Source: Actinomadura litoris (GTDB lineage Bacteria; Actinomycetota; Actinomycetes; Streptosporangiales; Streptosporangiaceae). From it: DNA of 64,000 bases. A program made the translations under genes and the position numbers. The DNA is taken from assembly GCF_009733595.1 (NCBI RefSeq), contig NZ_WOFH01000001.1:913242-977241 (forward strand), in the 5' to 3' direction. The notes under the pieces were generated by a model. It made no database searches. It saw only the letters and a program-made list of their open reading frames with translations, and was not told the DNA's origin. Below are positions 34,420 through 43,078 of the stretch, in pieces (the first letter of the stretch is position 1; each line of letters opens with the position of its first letter).

Positions 34420-37400
34420 ATGCGGTTCGGGATCCTCGGCGACACCCGGGCGTGGCGCGGCGGCGGAGACGGTGGCGAGGACGGCGGCGAGGACGAGGTC
34501 CCGCTGGGCGGGCCCGCGCGCCGTGCCGTGCTCGCGCTGCTGCTCACCCGGCCCGGGGAGGTCGTCTCGGCGGGGCGGCTGGCCGAGGGCGCCGCGAGTC
34601 CGGGCGGCCACGCGTTGCAGGCGCAGGTGTCGCGGCTCCGCGCGGCGCTGGGCGCGGACGCGCCGATCGAGCGGGTCGGGGACGGCTACCGGATCATCGT
34701 CTCCCCCGACGCCGTGGACGCGTGCCGGTTCGAGCGCCTCGCCGCCGACGGGCGCGCCGCCCTGCGCGACGGCGCCACCGGACGCGCCGCCGACCTGCTC
34801 CGCGACGCGCTCGCGCTGTGGCGGGGCCCGGCGCTCGCCGACCTGCCGACCGCCGTGACCGCCGACGCCGTCCGGCTGGAGGAGCGGCGGGTGGCCGCGA
34901 TCGAGGACCGGTTCGAAGCTGACCTGCGGCTCGGGCGGCACCGCGCCGCCGTCCCCGAGCTGCGGGAGCTGACCGTCGCGCACCCGCTCCGGGAGCGGCT
35001 CGCGGCGCTGCTCGTGCGGGCCCTGCGGGACGGCGGCGACCGCGCCGAGGCGCTCGCGGTGTTCGAGCGGACCCGGCGGCGGCTCGCGGACGAGCTGGGC
35101 GCCGACCCCTCGCCCGAGCTCACCGCGCTGCACGCCGCGCTGCTGCGCGCCGACCCGGTCCCCGCCGCGCCGCCCGCGCAGCTCACCTCGTTCGTCGGAC
35201 GCGGCGCCGAGATGACCGGCGTCGGCCGGCTCCTCTCCGCGAACCGGCTGGTCACCCTGCACGGGCCGGGCGGGGTCGGCAAGACCCGGCTCGCCGTCGA
35301 GGTCGCCGCCCAGACCTCCTCGGCGGTGGGCGAGGTGTGCTTCGTGGAGCTGGCCCCGCTGCGCGACCCGGCCGGGCTGCCGCGGGCCCTGCTCGGCGCG
35401 CTCGGACTCCGCGAGGGCGGCCTCCGCCGGGACGGCCCTCGCGAAGGCGGTGGAGACGCGGCCGAGCGGCTGGCGGCGGCGCTGTCCGGCCGGGCGCTGC
35501 TGCTCGTCCTCGACAACTGCGAGCACCTGGTCGCGGGCGTCGCCGCGCTCGCCGCACGGCTGCTCGCCGCCTCCCCCGACCTGCGCGTCCTCGCGACGAG
35601 CCGGGAGCCGCTCGGGATCACCGGCGAGCACCTGTGGCCGGTCCGGCCGCTGGACGGCGACGCGGCGGTGCGGCTGTTCACCGAGCGCGCCGAGGCCGTC
35701 CGGCCCGGGGTCGCGGGCGACCCCGGCACGATCCGGCGGATCTGCGCGGCGCTCGACGACCTGCCGCTCGCCATCGAGCTGGCCGCCGCCCGGACGCGCA
35801 CGCTGGACCTGGCCGACCTCGCGTCCCGGCTGGACGACCGGCTGGCCGGTCGGCTGGGCGTCCCCACCCGCGGCGCCCGCACCGCCGACGAGCGGCACCG
35901 CACGCTCCGCTCCGTCGTGGCGTGGAGCTGGGACCTGCTCACGGCGGACGAGCGGCGCGCCGCGTCCCGGTTCACGGTGTTCGCGGGCGGCGCGTCCGCC
36001 GCGTCCGCGCGGCGCCTGTGCGGGGACGCGGCGCTGGAGTCGCTCACCGACAGGTCGCTGCTGGAGTTCGCCGGCGGCCGCTACCGCATGCTGGAGACGA
36101 TCCGCGCCTACGGGGCGGAGCGGCTCGACCCCGCCGACGGCATCGGGCGCGAGCACGCGTGCCACTACCTCGCGCTGGCCGAGGACGCCGACCCGCATCT
36201 GCGGCGGGCCGAGCAACTGGAGTGGCTGCCCGTCCTCGCCGCCGACCACGACAACCTCCTCGCCGCGCTGCACTGGGCGGCCGGGACAGGCGAAACACGG
36301 CTCGCGCTGCGGCTGTGCGCGGCGCTGTCGCACTACCTGTGGATCCGGGGGCTGTCGGCGTCGGCGGCGTCCGACGCCGCCACCGTTCTCGCCGAGCTCG
36401 GCCCCCACCCCCCGGACGGGCTCGACGAGGAGTACGTGACCTGCGTACTCCTCGCCGCGTACGGCGATGGGGCGTGGGTCCGGCACCGCCCGGCGGCCGA
36501 GGCGGCGCTGGCCCGGACGACGCCGCGCACCAGGTATCCGTCCGTCCCCTTCCTGTGGCTGATGCGCAACGCCGACGGCCCGGCCGCGACCGCCGCCTAC
36601 GCGATCGCCACCGGGGCCCGCGACGAAGGCGACCCGTGGGCCCTCGCCGCCGCCCGGTTCGTCGCGGGCTTCCCCCGGCTCGCCTCCGGTGACACCGGCG
36701 GCGCCGGACGGGAGTTCACGGCGTCCGCCGACGGGTTCCGCGCGCTCGGCGACCGCTGGGGCACCGCGCTCGCCCTGGACGCGCTGGCCGGGCTGGCGGC
36801 GCTGCGCGGCGACCGCGCGCGGGCGATCGCGCTGACCGACGAGGCGCTCGCCCTCACCGAGCGGGTCGGCGCCCTGGACGAGAGCGCCGACCTGCTGGTC
36901 AACCGGGGCGACCACCGCGTCCACGGCGACGTGGCCGGGGCCCGCGCCGACTACCGGCGCGCCGCCGCCCTCGCCCGCCGCGCGGGCAGCCCCACCACGC
37001 TCGCGGCGGCGCTGCGCGGGCTCGGCGACCTCGCGCTCCGCGACGGCGACCTCGCCGAGGCGCGCCGCCTCTACGAGGACGCCCTCGGACGGTTCGCGCC
37101 GAACTGGGTCAAGAGCGTCGGCCACCGCGTCGGCGCGCTCGTCGGCCTCGGCCGGGTCGCCGCCGCGCACGGCGACCACGACACCGCCCGCGCCCGCTTC
37201 CGCGAGGCGGTCGCGTCGGCGGAGCGGTTCGGCGCGTCCGGCGACGGCGCCCGGGGTGTCGAGGCCCTCGCCGCGCTCGCCGCCGCCGAGGGCGACCCCG
37301 AGTCGCACGCGCGGCTGCTCGGCGCCGCCGCCGCGCTGCGCGGCGTCCCCGGCCCGGACGCGCCCGGGATCGACCCCGCCTACGCCGCCGCCCACGCCGG

Positions 37401-37497
37401 GGCCGCCCGGCTGGGCCGCGCGGACGCCCTCCGCCTCGCCGGGCTGCCCGAACCCCTCATCGCGGAGCTGACCGCACGGCAGGCGAACCCCCGGTGA
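34420..37497 (+). CDS. AfsR/SARP-like STAND regulator (BTAD, NB-ARC, TPR-like)
   Basis: A 1025-residue regulator. The N-terminal OmpR-like winged helix (about 28-95) is followed by a bacterial transcriptional activation domain (about 100-245, VRLEERRVAAIEDRFEADLRLGRH). Then comes an NTPase with Walker A GPGGVGKTR (282-290) and Walker B LLLVLDNCEHL (361-370), and a long TPR-like helical region. Such proteins couple ATP-dependent assembly to promoter activation. The DNA-binding domain carries a Gly/Asp-rich insert near residues 14-27 and a shortened third-helix region. ATG 34420 follows the previous stop by one base, so it is coupled to the nitronate monooxygenase. Confidence 0.92.
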   Translation: MRFGILGDTRAWRGGGDGGEDGGEDEVPLGGPARRAVLALLLTRPGEVVSAGRLAEGAASPGGHALQAQVSRLRAALGADAPIERVGDGYRIIVSPDAVDACRFERLAADGRAALRDGATGRAADLLRDALALWRGPALADLPTAVTADAVRLEERRVAAIEDRFEADLRLGRHRAAVPELRELTVAHPLRERLAALLVRALRDGGDRAEALAVFERTRRRLADELGADPSPELTALHAALLRADPVPAAPPAQLTSFVGRGAEMTGVGRLLSANRLVTLHGPGGVGKTRLAVEVAAQTSSAVGEVCFVELAPLRDPAGLPRALLGALGLREGGLRRDGPREGGGDAAERLAAALSGRALLLVLDNCEHLVAGVAALAARLLAASPDLRVLATSREPLGITGEHLWPVRPLDGDAAVRLFTERAEAVRPGVAGDPGTIRRICAALDDLPLAIELAAARTRTLDLADLASRLDDRLAGRLGVPTRGARTADERHRTLRSVVAWSWDLLTADERRAASRFTVFAGGASAASARRLCGDAALESLTDRSLLEFAGGRYRMLETIRAYGAERLDPADGIGREHACHYLALAEDADPHLRRAEQLEWLPVLAADHDNLLAALHWAAGTGETRLALRLCAALSHYLWIRGLSASAASDAATVLAELGPHPPDGLDEEYVTCVLLAAYGDGAWVRHRPAAEAALARTTPRTRYPSVPFLWLMRNADGPAATAAYAIATGARDEGDPWALAAARFVAGFPRLASGDTGGAGREFTASADGFRALGDRWGTALALDALAGLAALRGDRARAIALTDEALALTERVGALDESADLLVNRGDHRVHGDVAGARADYRRAAALARRAGSPTTLAAALRGLGDLALRDGDLAEARRLYEDALGRFAPNWVKSVGHRVGALVGLGRVAAAHGDHDTARARFREAVASAERFGASGDGARGVEALAALAAAEGDPESHARLLGAAAALRGVPGPDAPGIDPAYAAAHAGAARLGRADALRLAGLPEPLIAELTARQANPR

Positions 37498-37515
37498 GGC
37501 GACGGTGAGAGGACG

Positions 37516-38436
37516 GTGAGCGCCGCCCGGCAGGCGCGGATCCTGTACGAGGCCACCGAGCACGGCACCGAGTACGTCTTCGGCGACTCCATCACCTCGA
37601 TCACCGAGGACCCCGGCGGCGTCGAGGTCACCTTCGAGCATGCCGCGCCGCGCCGGTTCGACCTGGTCGTCGGCGCGGACGGGCTGCACTCCAACGTGCG
37701 GCGGCTCGTGTTCGGGCCGGAGGAGCGGTTCGTCCGGCACCTCGGCCTGTACCTCGCGGTCTTCACCATGCCCAACCACCTCGGCCTCGACCACGCCGCG
37801 CTCGGCTACCGCACCGCCGACAAGCTCGTCACGGTGTACAGCGCGCGGCACAACACCGAGGCCAAGTCGGTCTTCTACTTCGGCTCCCCGCCGCTGGAGG
37901 TCGACCGCCACGACACCGGCGCGCAGCGGCGGATCCTCACCGAGCGCTTCGCCGGGAGCGGCTGGGAGACCGACCGGCTCCTCGACCGGATGCGCGACGC
38001 CCCCGACCTCTACTTCGACTCCGTCGGCCAGGTGCGCATGGACGCCTGGACGCGCGGCCGCGTCGCCCTCCTCGGCGACGCCGCCTGGAGCCCGTCCGCG
38101 CTGACGGGAATGGGGACGGGCCTCGCGATCGTCGGCGCCTACGTGCTCGCCGGAGAACTCGCCGCCGCCCGCGGCGACCACCAGGCCGCGTTCGCCTGCT
38201 ACGACACGATCATGCGCGAGTACGTGGCGCGCTGCCAGAAGATCGGCGACGGCGTGGCGAAGATGTTGGTGCCCGGCAACCGCGTGGCGGTGGCACTGCT
38301 GAACCGTTACTACGCGCTCATCCCGTACCTGCCCGGGAAGAAACTGATGGCGAAGATGGCCCGCAGGACCGCCGAATCCGTCAATCTTCACAACTATCCC
38401 CGGGGCATTTCGGATTCTGGGGTCTTCCCGGCCTAG
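37516..38436 (+). pseudogene. N-terminally truncated FAD-dependent monooxygenase
   Basis: A frame of 306 residues matching the C-terminal three quarters of PHBH-type monooxygenases: ARILYEATEHGTEYVFGD, VVGADGLHSNVRRLVFG and the FAD ribityl motif GRVALLGDAAWSP with GMGTGLAIVGAYVLAGEL. The first 105-115 residues are missing, including the Rossmann GxGxxG for FAD-ADP. The intact relative at 43194 shows where it should begin. The only start is a GTG at 37516. The frame is the same as the regulator upstream, separated by its stop and a repeated GACGGTGAG stretch. It probably cannot bind FAD normally; a deletion is inferred. Confidence 0.75.
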
Positions 38437-38569
38437 ACCCGGCACGGTTACCCTGCTGGTGGCGTCCACGCCGGCCGTATGCGCCTTTCGCCTGGGAGGG
38501 TCCCGTCCGCGGGAACTGTTTGGCTCTACGCCGGCTCCTCTGTGTCCCCGCCAGTTGAGGAGTCGACCC

Positions 38570-39910
38570 GTGAACCACAAGTACAGGCGCTGGTCGGGCG
38601 CCGCGGCGGCGCTGGCCGCCGCGACGGCCGCCCTGGTGCTCTCGCTGGGCGCCGTGTTCGTGCTGTCCACCCCCTCGTCCGCCCGAGCAGTGATCACCTG
38701 CGACTTCGCGATGTGGGCGGAGGGAACCCAGTACACGGCGGGGACCAAGGTCCACTACCAGAACAACGGCTACGAGGCCCGCGTCACGCACACGGCCTAC
38801 AACGGCGCCAACTGGACCCCCGCGTCCACCCCGACGCTGTGGCGCGACCTCGGTGCCTGCGAGAACAAGCCGCCGACCGACCCCACGACGCCGCCGACCG
38901 ACCCGCCGACCGACCCCACCACCCCGCCGACCGACCCGCCCGGTGGCGGCGGTGACACCTGCGCGGTGAAGTCCCGCCCGGCCGGCAAGGTCATCCAGGG
39001 CTACTGGGAGAACTGGGACGGCGCGAGCAACGGCGTCCACCCGCCGTTCGGCTGGGTGCCGATCAACGACGCGCGGCTGAAGCAGCACGGCTACAACGTG
39101 ATCAACGCCGCGTTCCCCGTCATCCTCTCCGACGGCACCGTGCTGTGGGAGGACGGGATGGACTCGACCGTGAAGGTCTCCACCCCCGCCGAGATGTGCG
39201 CGGCCAAGGAGGCCGGGGCCACCATCCTCATGTCGATCGGCGGCGCCGCCGCGGGCATCGACCTGAGCTCCAGCTCCGTCGCCGACAGGTTCGTCCAGAC
39301 GATCGTCCCGATCCTGAAGAAGTACAACTTCGACGGCATCGACATCGACATCGAGACCGGCCTGTCCAGCAGCGGGAACATCAACCAGCTCTCGGCCTCG
39401 CAGTCGAACCTGATCCGCATCATCGACGGCGTGCTCGCCCAGATGCCGTCCAACTTCGGCCTGACGATGGCGCCCGAGACCGCCTACGTCACCGGCGGCA
39501 GCGTCACCTACGGCTCCATCTGGGGCGCCTACCTGCCGATCGTCAAGAAGTACGCCGACAACGGCCGCCTGTGGTGGCTGAACATGCAGTACTACAACGG
39601 CAGCATGTACGGGTGCTCCGGTGACTCCTACAGCGCCGGGACGGTCCAGGGCTTCACGGTCCAGACCGAGTGCCTGAACAAGGGCCTCGTCATCCAGGGC
39701 ACCACGATCAAGGTGCCCTACGACAAGCAGGTCCCCGGCCTGCCCGCCCAGCCGGGCGCCGGCGGCGGCTACATGTCGCCCGGCCTCGTCAGCCAGGCGT
39801 GGAGGGCCTTCAACGGGCAGCTGAAGGGCCTCATGACCTGGTCCTTCAACTGGGACGGCTCGAAGGGCTTCTCCTTCGCCGACAACGTCCGCTCCCTCCA
39901 GGGCCGCTGA
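38570..39910 (+). CDS. secreted GH18 chitinase with N-terminal chitin-binding module
   Basis: A 446-residue exported enzyme. GTG 38570 follows GAGGAG and starts a signal peptide (VNHKYRRWSGAAAALAAATA...SARA). A CBM5/12-type module (about 40-95, YTAGTKVHYQNNGYEARVTHTA...NWTP) is joined by a Pro/Thr-rich linker (PPTDPTTPPTDPP) to a GH18 barrel. The catalytic motif FDGIDIDIE carries the acid/base Glu, and the substrate strand SIGGAAAG is present. It should hydrolyse chitin outside the cell for carbon and nitrogen. The module order and length resemble Streptomyces family 18 chitinases. Two terminators follow. Confidence 0.94.
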   Translation: MNHKYRRWSGAAAALAAATAALVLSLGAVFVLSTPSSARAVITCDFAMWAEGTQYTAGTKVHYQNNGYEARVTHTAYNGANWTPASTPTLWRDLGACENKPPTDPTTPPTDPPTDPTTPPTDPPGGGGDTCAVKSRPAGKVIQGYWENWDGASNGVHPPFGWVPINDARLKQHGYNVINAAFPVILSDGTVLWEDGMDSTVKVSTPAEMCAAKEAGATILMSIGGAAAGIDLSSSSVADRFVQTIVPILKKYNFDGIDIDIETGLSSSGNINQLSASQSNLIRIIDGVLAQMPSNFGLTMAPETAYVTGGSVTYGSIWGAYLPIVKKYADNGRLWWLNMQYYNGSMYGCSGDSYSAGTVQGFTVQTECLNKGLVIQGTTIKVPYDKQVPGLPAQPGAGGGYMSPGLVSQAWRAFNGQLKGLMTWSFNWDGSKGFSFADNVRSLQGR

Positions 39911-39916
39911 CGCGGT

Positions 39917-39951
39917 GACCGGGTGCGGGCGCGTCCCGCCCGCACCCGGTC
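39917..39951 (+). terminator. chitinase terminator 1
   Basis: A perfect 15-base stem (GACCGGGTGCGGGCG with CGCCCGCACCCGGTC), loop CGTCC, 7 bases after the chitinase stop. Confidence 0.9.
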
Positions 39952-39960
39952 CCTGAGAGC

Positions 39961-39989
39961 GCCCCGGTCCGCCTCGTGCGGGCCGGGGC
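39961..39989 (+). terminator. chitinase terminator 2
   Basis: GCCCCGGTCCGC pairs with GCGGGCCGGGGC (one G-T pair), loop CTCGT. The tandem arrangement insulates the MerR promoter downstream. Confidence 0.75.
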
Positions 39990-40010
39990 ATTCTCGCGTC
40001 CCGCGCGGGG

Positions 40011-40041
40011 TTGACATTGACGTCGGTGTCAGGGGTTAGCG
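40011..40041 (+). promoter_or_regulatory. MerR-type promoter with 19-base spacer and central dyad
   Basis: TTGACA (40011-40016) and TTAGCG (40036-40041) are 19 bases apart, the overlong spacing typical of MerR-activated promoters. Between and overlapping them lies TGACA-TT-GACGTC-GG-TGTCA (40012-40031), a near-perfect 20-base dyad. The MerR gene starts 31 bases downstream. Confidence 0.85.
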
Positions 40042-40072
40042 TCGTCACGGTCACCGAGAGCCGGGAGGGCCG

Positions 40073-40567
40073 ATGCGGATCGGGGAACTGGCCGCACGGG
40101 CCGGGGTCAGCACGCGGACGCTGCGCTACTACGAGCAGCAGGGGCTGCTCTCGGCGCGGCGCGCCACCAACGGGTACCGCCAGTACGAGGAGTCCGACCT
40201 GCGGCTCGTCGCCGAGATCCGGACGCTGCTCGCGTCGGGTTTCACGCTGGAGGACGCGCGGCCGTTCGTGGACTGCCTGCGCGCCGGCCACGCGGAGGGC
40301 GCGTCCTGCCCGGAGTCGGTCGCGGTCTACCGGCGCAAGCTCGCGGAGATCGACGCCGACATCCGCTCGCTGATCCGGCTGCGGGCCGAGGTGACCGACC
40401 AACTGACGCGGGCCTGTCCGGGCTGCATGTTCTCTCAGGAGGCGACGGATGATCACACTGACGACGGAGAACTTCGACGAGCGGGTGCTCCGCTCCGACA
40501 GGCCCGTACTGGTCGAATTCTGGGCGGACTGGTGTCCCCCCTGCAAGATGATCGCGCCGATCCTTGA
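40073..40567 (+). CDS. MerR family regulator
   Basis: A 164-residue regulator. The N-terminal MerR HTH (MRIGELAARAGVSTRTLRYYEQQGLLSARRATNGYRQY) is followed by an effector helix and a cysteine pair (CPGC) near residue 120, suggesting redox or metal sensing. The frame does not stop where most homologues end (about residue 125). It continues through the first 119 bases of the thioredoxin gene in another frame, so the last 40 residues are probably not conserved. RBS GGGAGGG precedes ATG 40073. It should activate the trx-ahpD group from the promoter just upstream. Confidence 0.88.
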   Translation: MRIGELAARAGVSTRTLRYYEQQGLLSARRATNGYRQYEESDLRLVAEIRTLLASGFTLEDARPFVDCLRAGHAEGASCPESVAVYRRKLAEIDADIRSLIRLRAEVTDQLTRACPGCMFSQEATDDHTDDGELRRAGAPLRQARTGRILGGLVSPLQDDRADP

Positions 40568-40763
40568 CGAGATCGAGGCGGAGTACGGCGACCGGCTCGC
40601 GGTCGCCAAGCTCAACGGCGACGACCATCCCGAGGTCGCGGCCCGGTACAACGTGCTGGGCTTCCCGACGCTGAACCTCTACCGGGACGGCGAGGTCGTC
40701 CGGCAGATCGTGGGCGCCCGGCCGAAGCGCCGCCTGCTCGCCGACCTGGAAGGCCATTTCTGA
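40449..40763 (+). CDS. trxA: thioredoxin
   Basis: A 104-residue thioredoxin with the active site WCPPCK (canonical WCGPCK with Pro for Gly), FWADWCPPCKMIAPILDEIEAEY and the cis-proline loop GFPTLNLYRDGE. It starts at ATG 40449, with AGGAGG upstream, inside the MerR gene in a different frame. It reduces disulfides and could recycle the AhpD-like protein encoded downstream. The altered active-site residue should shift its redox potential relative to housekeeping thioredoxin. Confidence 0.93.
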   Translation: MITLTTENFDERVLRSDRPVLVEFWADWCPPCKMIAPILDEIEAEYGDRLAVAKLNGDDHPEVAARYNVLGFPTLNLYRDGEVVRQIVGARPKRRLLADLEGHF

Positions 40764-40868
40764 TTCTTCGGTCGCGCGCCGTCACATGGGCGCGGCGGGC
40801 TCCGTCAGTTCGATGCCACCACCGGTGCACGAGGACCGGTGCGACGACATCGATCTCATGGAGCGAGC

Positions 40869-41327
40869 ATGCAAGCGCGAATGAAGAACCCGGCCTTCGT
40901 CCTTCCCGACGTGACGAAGGGGGTCGGCACGCTGAGCAAGGCCATCGCCGCCGGCGGCGTGCCCGAGGGGCTGATGGAGATCATCGCCCTGCGGGCCAGC
41001 CAGATCAACGGGTGCAGCGTGTGCGTCCACGGCCACGTGCTGAACGCCAGGAAGGCGGGAGAGTCCGAGGAGCGGATCGCCGCGGTGGGGGCCTGGCGGG
41101 AGGCGCCGTTCTTCACCGACGCCGAGCGCGCGGCGCTGTCGCTGGCCGAGCACGCCACCCGGCTGGCCGACCGGTCCGACGACGCCGTCCCGGACGCGCT
41201 GTGGAACGAGCTCACCGCCCATTTCGAGGAGAAGGAGCTGGCGGCGATCATCCTCCTGCTCGGCATGATCAACATGTTCAACCGGCTGAACGCCATCGTG
41301 CGGGAGCCCGCCGGCACGACCTGGTGA
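40869..41327 (+). CDS. AhpD-like alkylhydroperoxidase / carboxymuconolactone decarboxylase family
   Basis: A 152-residue helical protein with MEIIALRASQINGCSVCVHGHV, the full AhpD-type motif of two cysteines and a histidine. ATG 40869 is chosen because TGGAGCGAG is close upstream. It lies 105 bases after thioredoxin, probably in the same MerR-controlled unit. The two would form a peroxide-reducing pair. Ligands of the MerR protein are unknown; organic peroxide or electrophile stress is a reasonable guess. Confidence 0.9.
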   Translation: MQARMKNPAFVLPDVTKGVGTLSKAIAAGGVPEGLMEIIALRASQINGCSVCVHGHVLNARKAGESEERIAAVGAWREAPFFTDAERAALSLAEHATRLADRSDDAVPDALWNELTAHFEEKELAAIILLLGMINMFNRLNAIVREPAGTTW

Positions 41328-41342
41328 CACGCCACTGAAAAG

Positions 41343-41388
41343 GCCCGGCGAACTCCGGCCCGCCGTCGCGGAGCGGAGTTCGCCGGGC
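41343..41388. terminator. bidirectional terminator
   Basis: A perfect 15-base stem (GCCCGGCGAACTCCG with CGGAGTTCGCCGGGC) with a 16-base loop, between the convergent AhpD-like and VOC genes. Confidence 0.85.
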
Positions 41389-41440
41389 GCGGGCACCGTT
41401 CGATGCCGCTTTCCGTTCGGCTTTCCAGCGTTGCCGTTTC

Positions 41441-41821
41441 TCAGGACCAGCCGCCGTACGGAACGGTGAGAACTTCCATGGCATGACCACCGGGGTCGGT
41501 GAAGTAGACCCCGCGCCCGCCGTCACGCGTGTTGATTTCACCCTCTCCGCTGCCGTCGGGATTGGCGTAGTAACGGGCACCCGTTTCCTTGATGCGCGAG
41601 AATATCCCGTCGAACTCCTCGTCCGGCACCAGGAACGCGCAGTGGTGCCAGCGGAAGTCGTCGGAATCCATGAAGTCGAGCGTCACCCCGTTCCCCGTCC
41701 GGACGGGAAGGAACGGGCCGACCTGCGCACCCACGTCCAGCCCCAGAATCCGGGCGAGGAACTCGGCGGACTCCCGCTTGTCCCTGGCCGGGACGATGAT
41801 GTGATCAAGTTGGATGGGCAT
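41441..41821 (-). CDS. VOC (glyoxalase/bleomycin-resistance) family protein
   Basis: A 126-residue protein of one vicinal-oxygen-chelate domain pair: QLDHIIVPARDKRESAEFLARILG, HHCAFLVPDEEFDGIFSRIKETG and GRGVYFTDPGGHAMEVLTVPYGG. Metal-ligand candidates are His at the first strand, His in HHCAF and Glu in MEV. ATG 41821 follows AGGGGG. The function could be dioxygenase, isomerase or drug binding. It stands alone and diverges from the LuxR gene. Confidence 0.88.
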   Translation of the reverse strand: MPIQLDHIIVPARDKRESAEFLARILGLDVGAQVGPFLPVRTGNGVTLDFMDSDDFRWHHCAFLVPDEEFDGIFSRIKETGARYYANPDGSGEGEINTRDGGRGVYFTDPGGHAMEVLTVPYGGWS

Positions 41822-41935
41822 GCGGCCCCCTACCGCCAGGGCCCGGCCGCTCCGGGCCTCCACTTCGACCTTGCCTCCTCAACCGTACTTGAGGTCAACC
41901 ACCTACTCCGAAAGATCACAAGCGGTGAAGGCGAG

Positions 41936-41961
41936 TTGACAACAGTCGGTCACCCCTGTTG
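41936..41961. promoter_or_regulatory. TTGACAACAG...CTGTTG dyad upstream of the LuxR gene
   Basis: CAACAG (41940-41945) and CTGTTG (41956-41961) form a 6-base inverted repeat beginning within TTGACA, 33 bases before the LuxR ATG. The word TTGACAACA recurs upstream of the FAD monooxygenase (43079). Confidence 0.4.
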
Positions 41962-41993
41962 CTGCGCCTAGTTCGACTGGTCACACTGAGCGC

Positions 41994-43043
41994 ATGACGG
42001 GGTCGGAGACACGGTTGTTGGGCGAGTTGAGCATGATCGCCAGAGAGGGCGCGGGAACGGACGAGCTCGCGTGCGCACTGTCAAAGGCGATCGACGCCGT
42101 CGTGCCCCATGACGCGGCAAGGCTCGTCGGAACCAGCCCGGCCGCCCGCTCCATTCCGTCCGCCTTCAGCTTTTGGCATGGCTACGAGGCCGACTTCGGC
42201 CGGGCATTGCTGCGCGACTACTACGCCGGACACGATCCCGGCCCGCCGGACGAGCTGGCGCTGCGTCCCCTTCCCGTCGCGCTGCTGGGGATCGGGGACG
42301 AGCGGCGGCACCTCCGGTTCCGCTCGCTGATGTCCCGCTTCGGCGCGGGCAGCGTGCTCCGGGTGCTGCTGAAGGACGTCCGCGGCATCTGGGGGATGAT
42401 GGACCTCCTGCGCGGCCAGGACGCCATGCCCTTCTGCGAGCGCGACGCCGAACGGGCGGCGCGGCTGGTCCCCGAGCTCATCGAGTTCCTGCGCTCCTAC
42501 GTGACGGGCGGCAGGCTGGCGAGGGTCGCCCCGCCGCCGCCCCCGCCCCCGGGCGTGATCATCGTCGGCGCCGACGACGTGATCCGGTCGGCCACCCCGC
42601 AGGCGCACCTCTGGCGGGAGCGGCTGGAGTTCTGCTCCCGCTCCCCGCGCTGGACGGGCGAGGTGTTCATGATCGGGCTGGCGATGCAGACGCGCGTGCA
42701 CGCCCTCGCCCCGCACACCGCCGAACCGCTGATCATCGGCCCCGCCGCCGCCTACGGCCGCTGGCTCGCCTGCCACGGCCAGCCGCTGGGCGACTCCGGG
42801 GACGTCGCGATCGTCATCCAGGCGGCGACGTCCAGCCAGATGCTGCCCTCGTTCTGCGACTGGTACGGCATCACGGCCCGCGAACGCCAGATCATCGGCC
42901 ACCTGCGCGACGCGATGCCGCCCAAGCAGATCGCCCGGACGCTGGAGCTGTCCGTCCACACCGTCAACGACCACCTCAAGGCCGTCTTCCGCAAGACCGG
43001 CGCCTGCGGCCGCGACGAACTCCTCGCCGCCCTCGCCGGTTAG
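41994..43043 (+). CDS. LuxR family transcriptional regulator with unknown sensory domain
   Basis: A 349-residue protein. Residues 1-270 form an unassigned, possibly GAF/PAS-like region (AFSFWHGYEADFGRALLRDYYAGHDPGPP; RFRSLMSRFGAGSVLRVLLKD), with a run of prolines near residue 180. The C-terminus is a LuxR HTH (GITARERQIIGHLRDAMPPKQIARTLELSVHTVNDHLKAVFRKTG). The same-strand FAD monooxygenase starts 150 bases downstream and shares an upstream motif, so it is the likely target. Confidence 0.88.
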   Translation: MTGSETRLLGELSMIAREGAGTDELACALSKAIDAVVPHDAARLVGTSPAARSIPSAFSFWHGYEADFGRALLRDYYAGHDPGPPDELALRPLPVALLGIGDERRHLRFRSLMSRFGAGSVLRVLLKDVRGIWGMMDLLRGQDAMPFCERDAERAARLVPELIEFLRSYVTGGRLARVAPPPPPPPGVIIVGADDVIRSATPQAHLWRERLEFCSRSPRWTGEVFMIGLAMQTRVHALAPHTAEPLIIGPAAAYGRWLACHGQPLGDSGDVAIVIQAATSSQMLPSFCDWYGITARERQIIGHLRDAMPPKQIARTLELSVHTVNDHLKAVFRKTGACGRDELLAALAG

Positions 43044-43078
43044 GAACGCCGAAGCCGCCGAACAGGGCGGTGACCAGC

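Noticed and set aside
38437..38569. A riboswitch or CebR/chitin-type operator upstream of the chitinase
   Set aside because: I found no match to a known riboswitch core and no TGGTCTAGACCA-like direct repeats; only weak stems are visible.
34339..38748. Leftward 1469-codon frame across the AfsR-like gene
   Set aside because: Antisense shadow with low-complexity composition; the rightward frame has BTAD and Walker motifs.
40764..40868. A separate small gene between thioredoxin and the AhpD-like gene
   Set aside because: Frames here are short and lack a ribosome site; the in-frame upstream extension of the AhpD-like gene has no family similarity.
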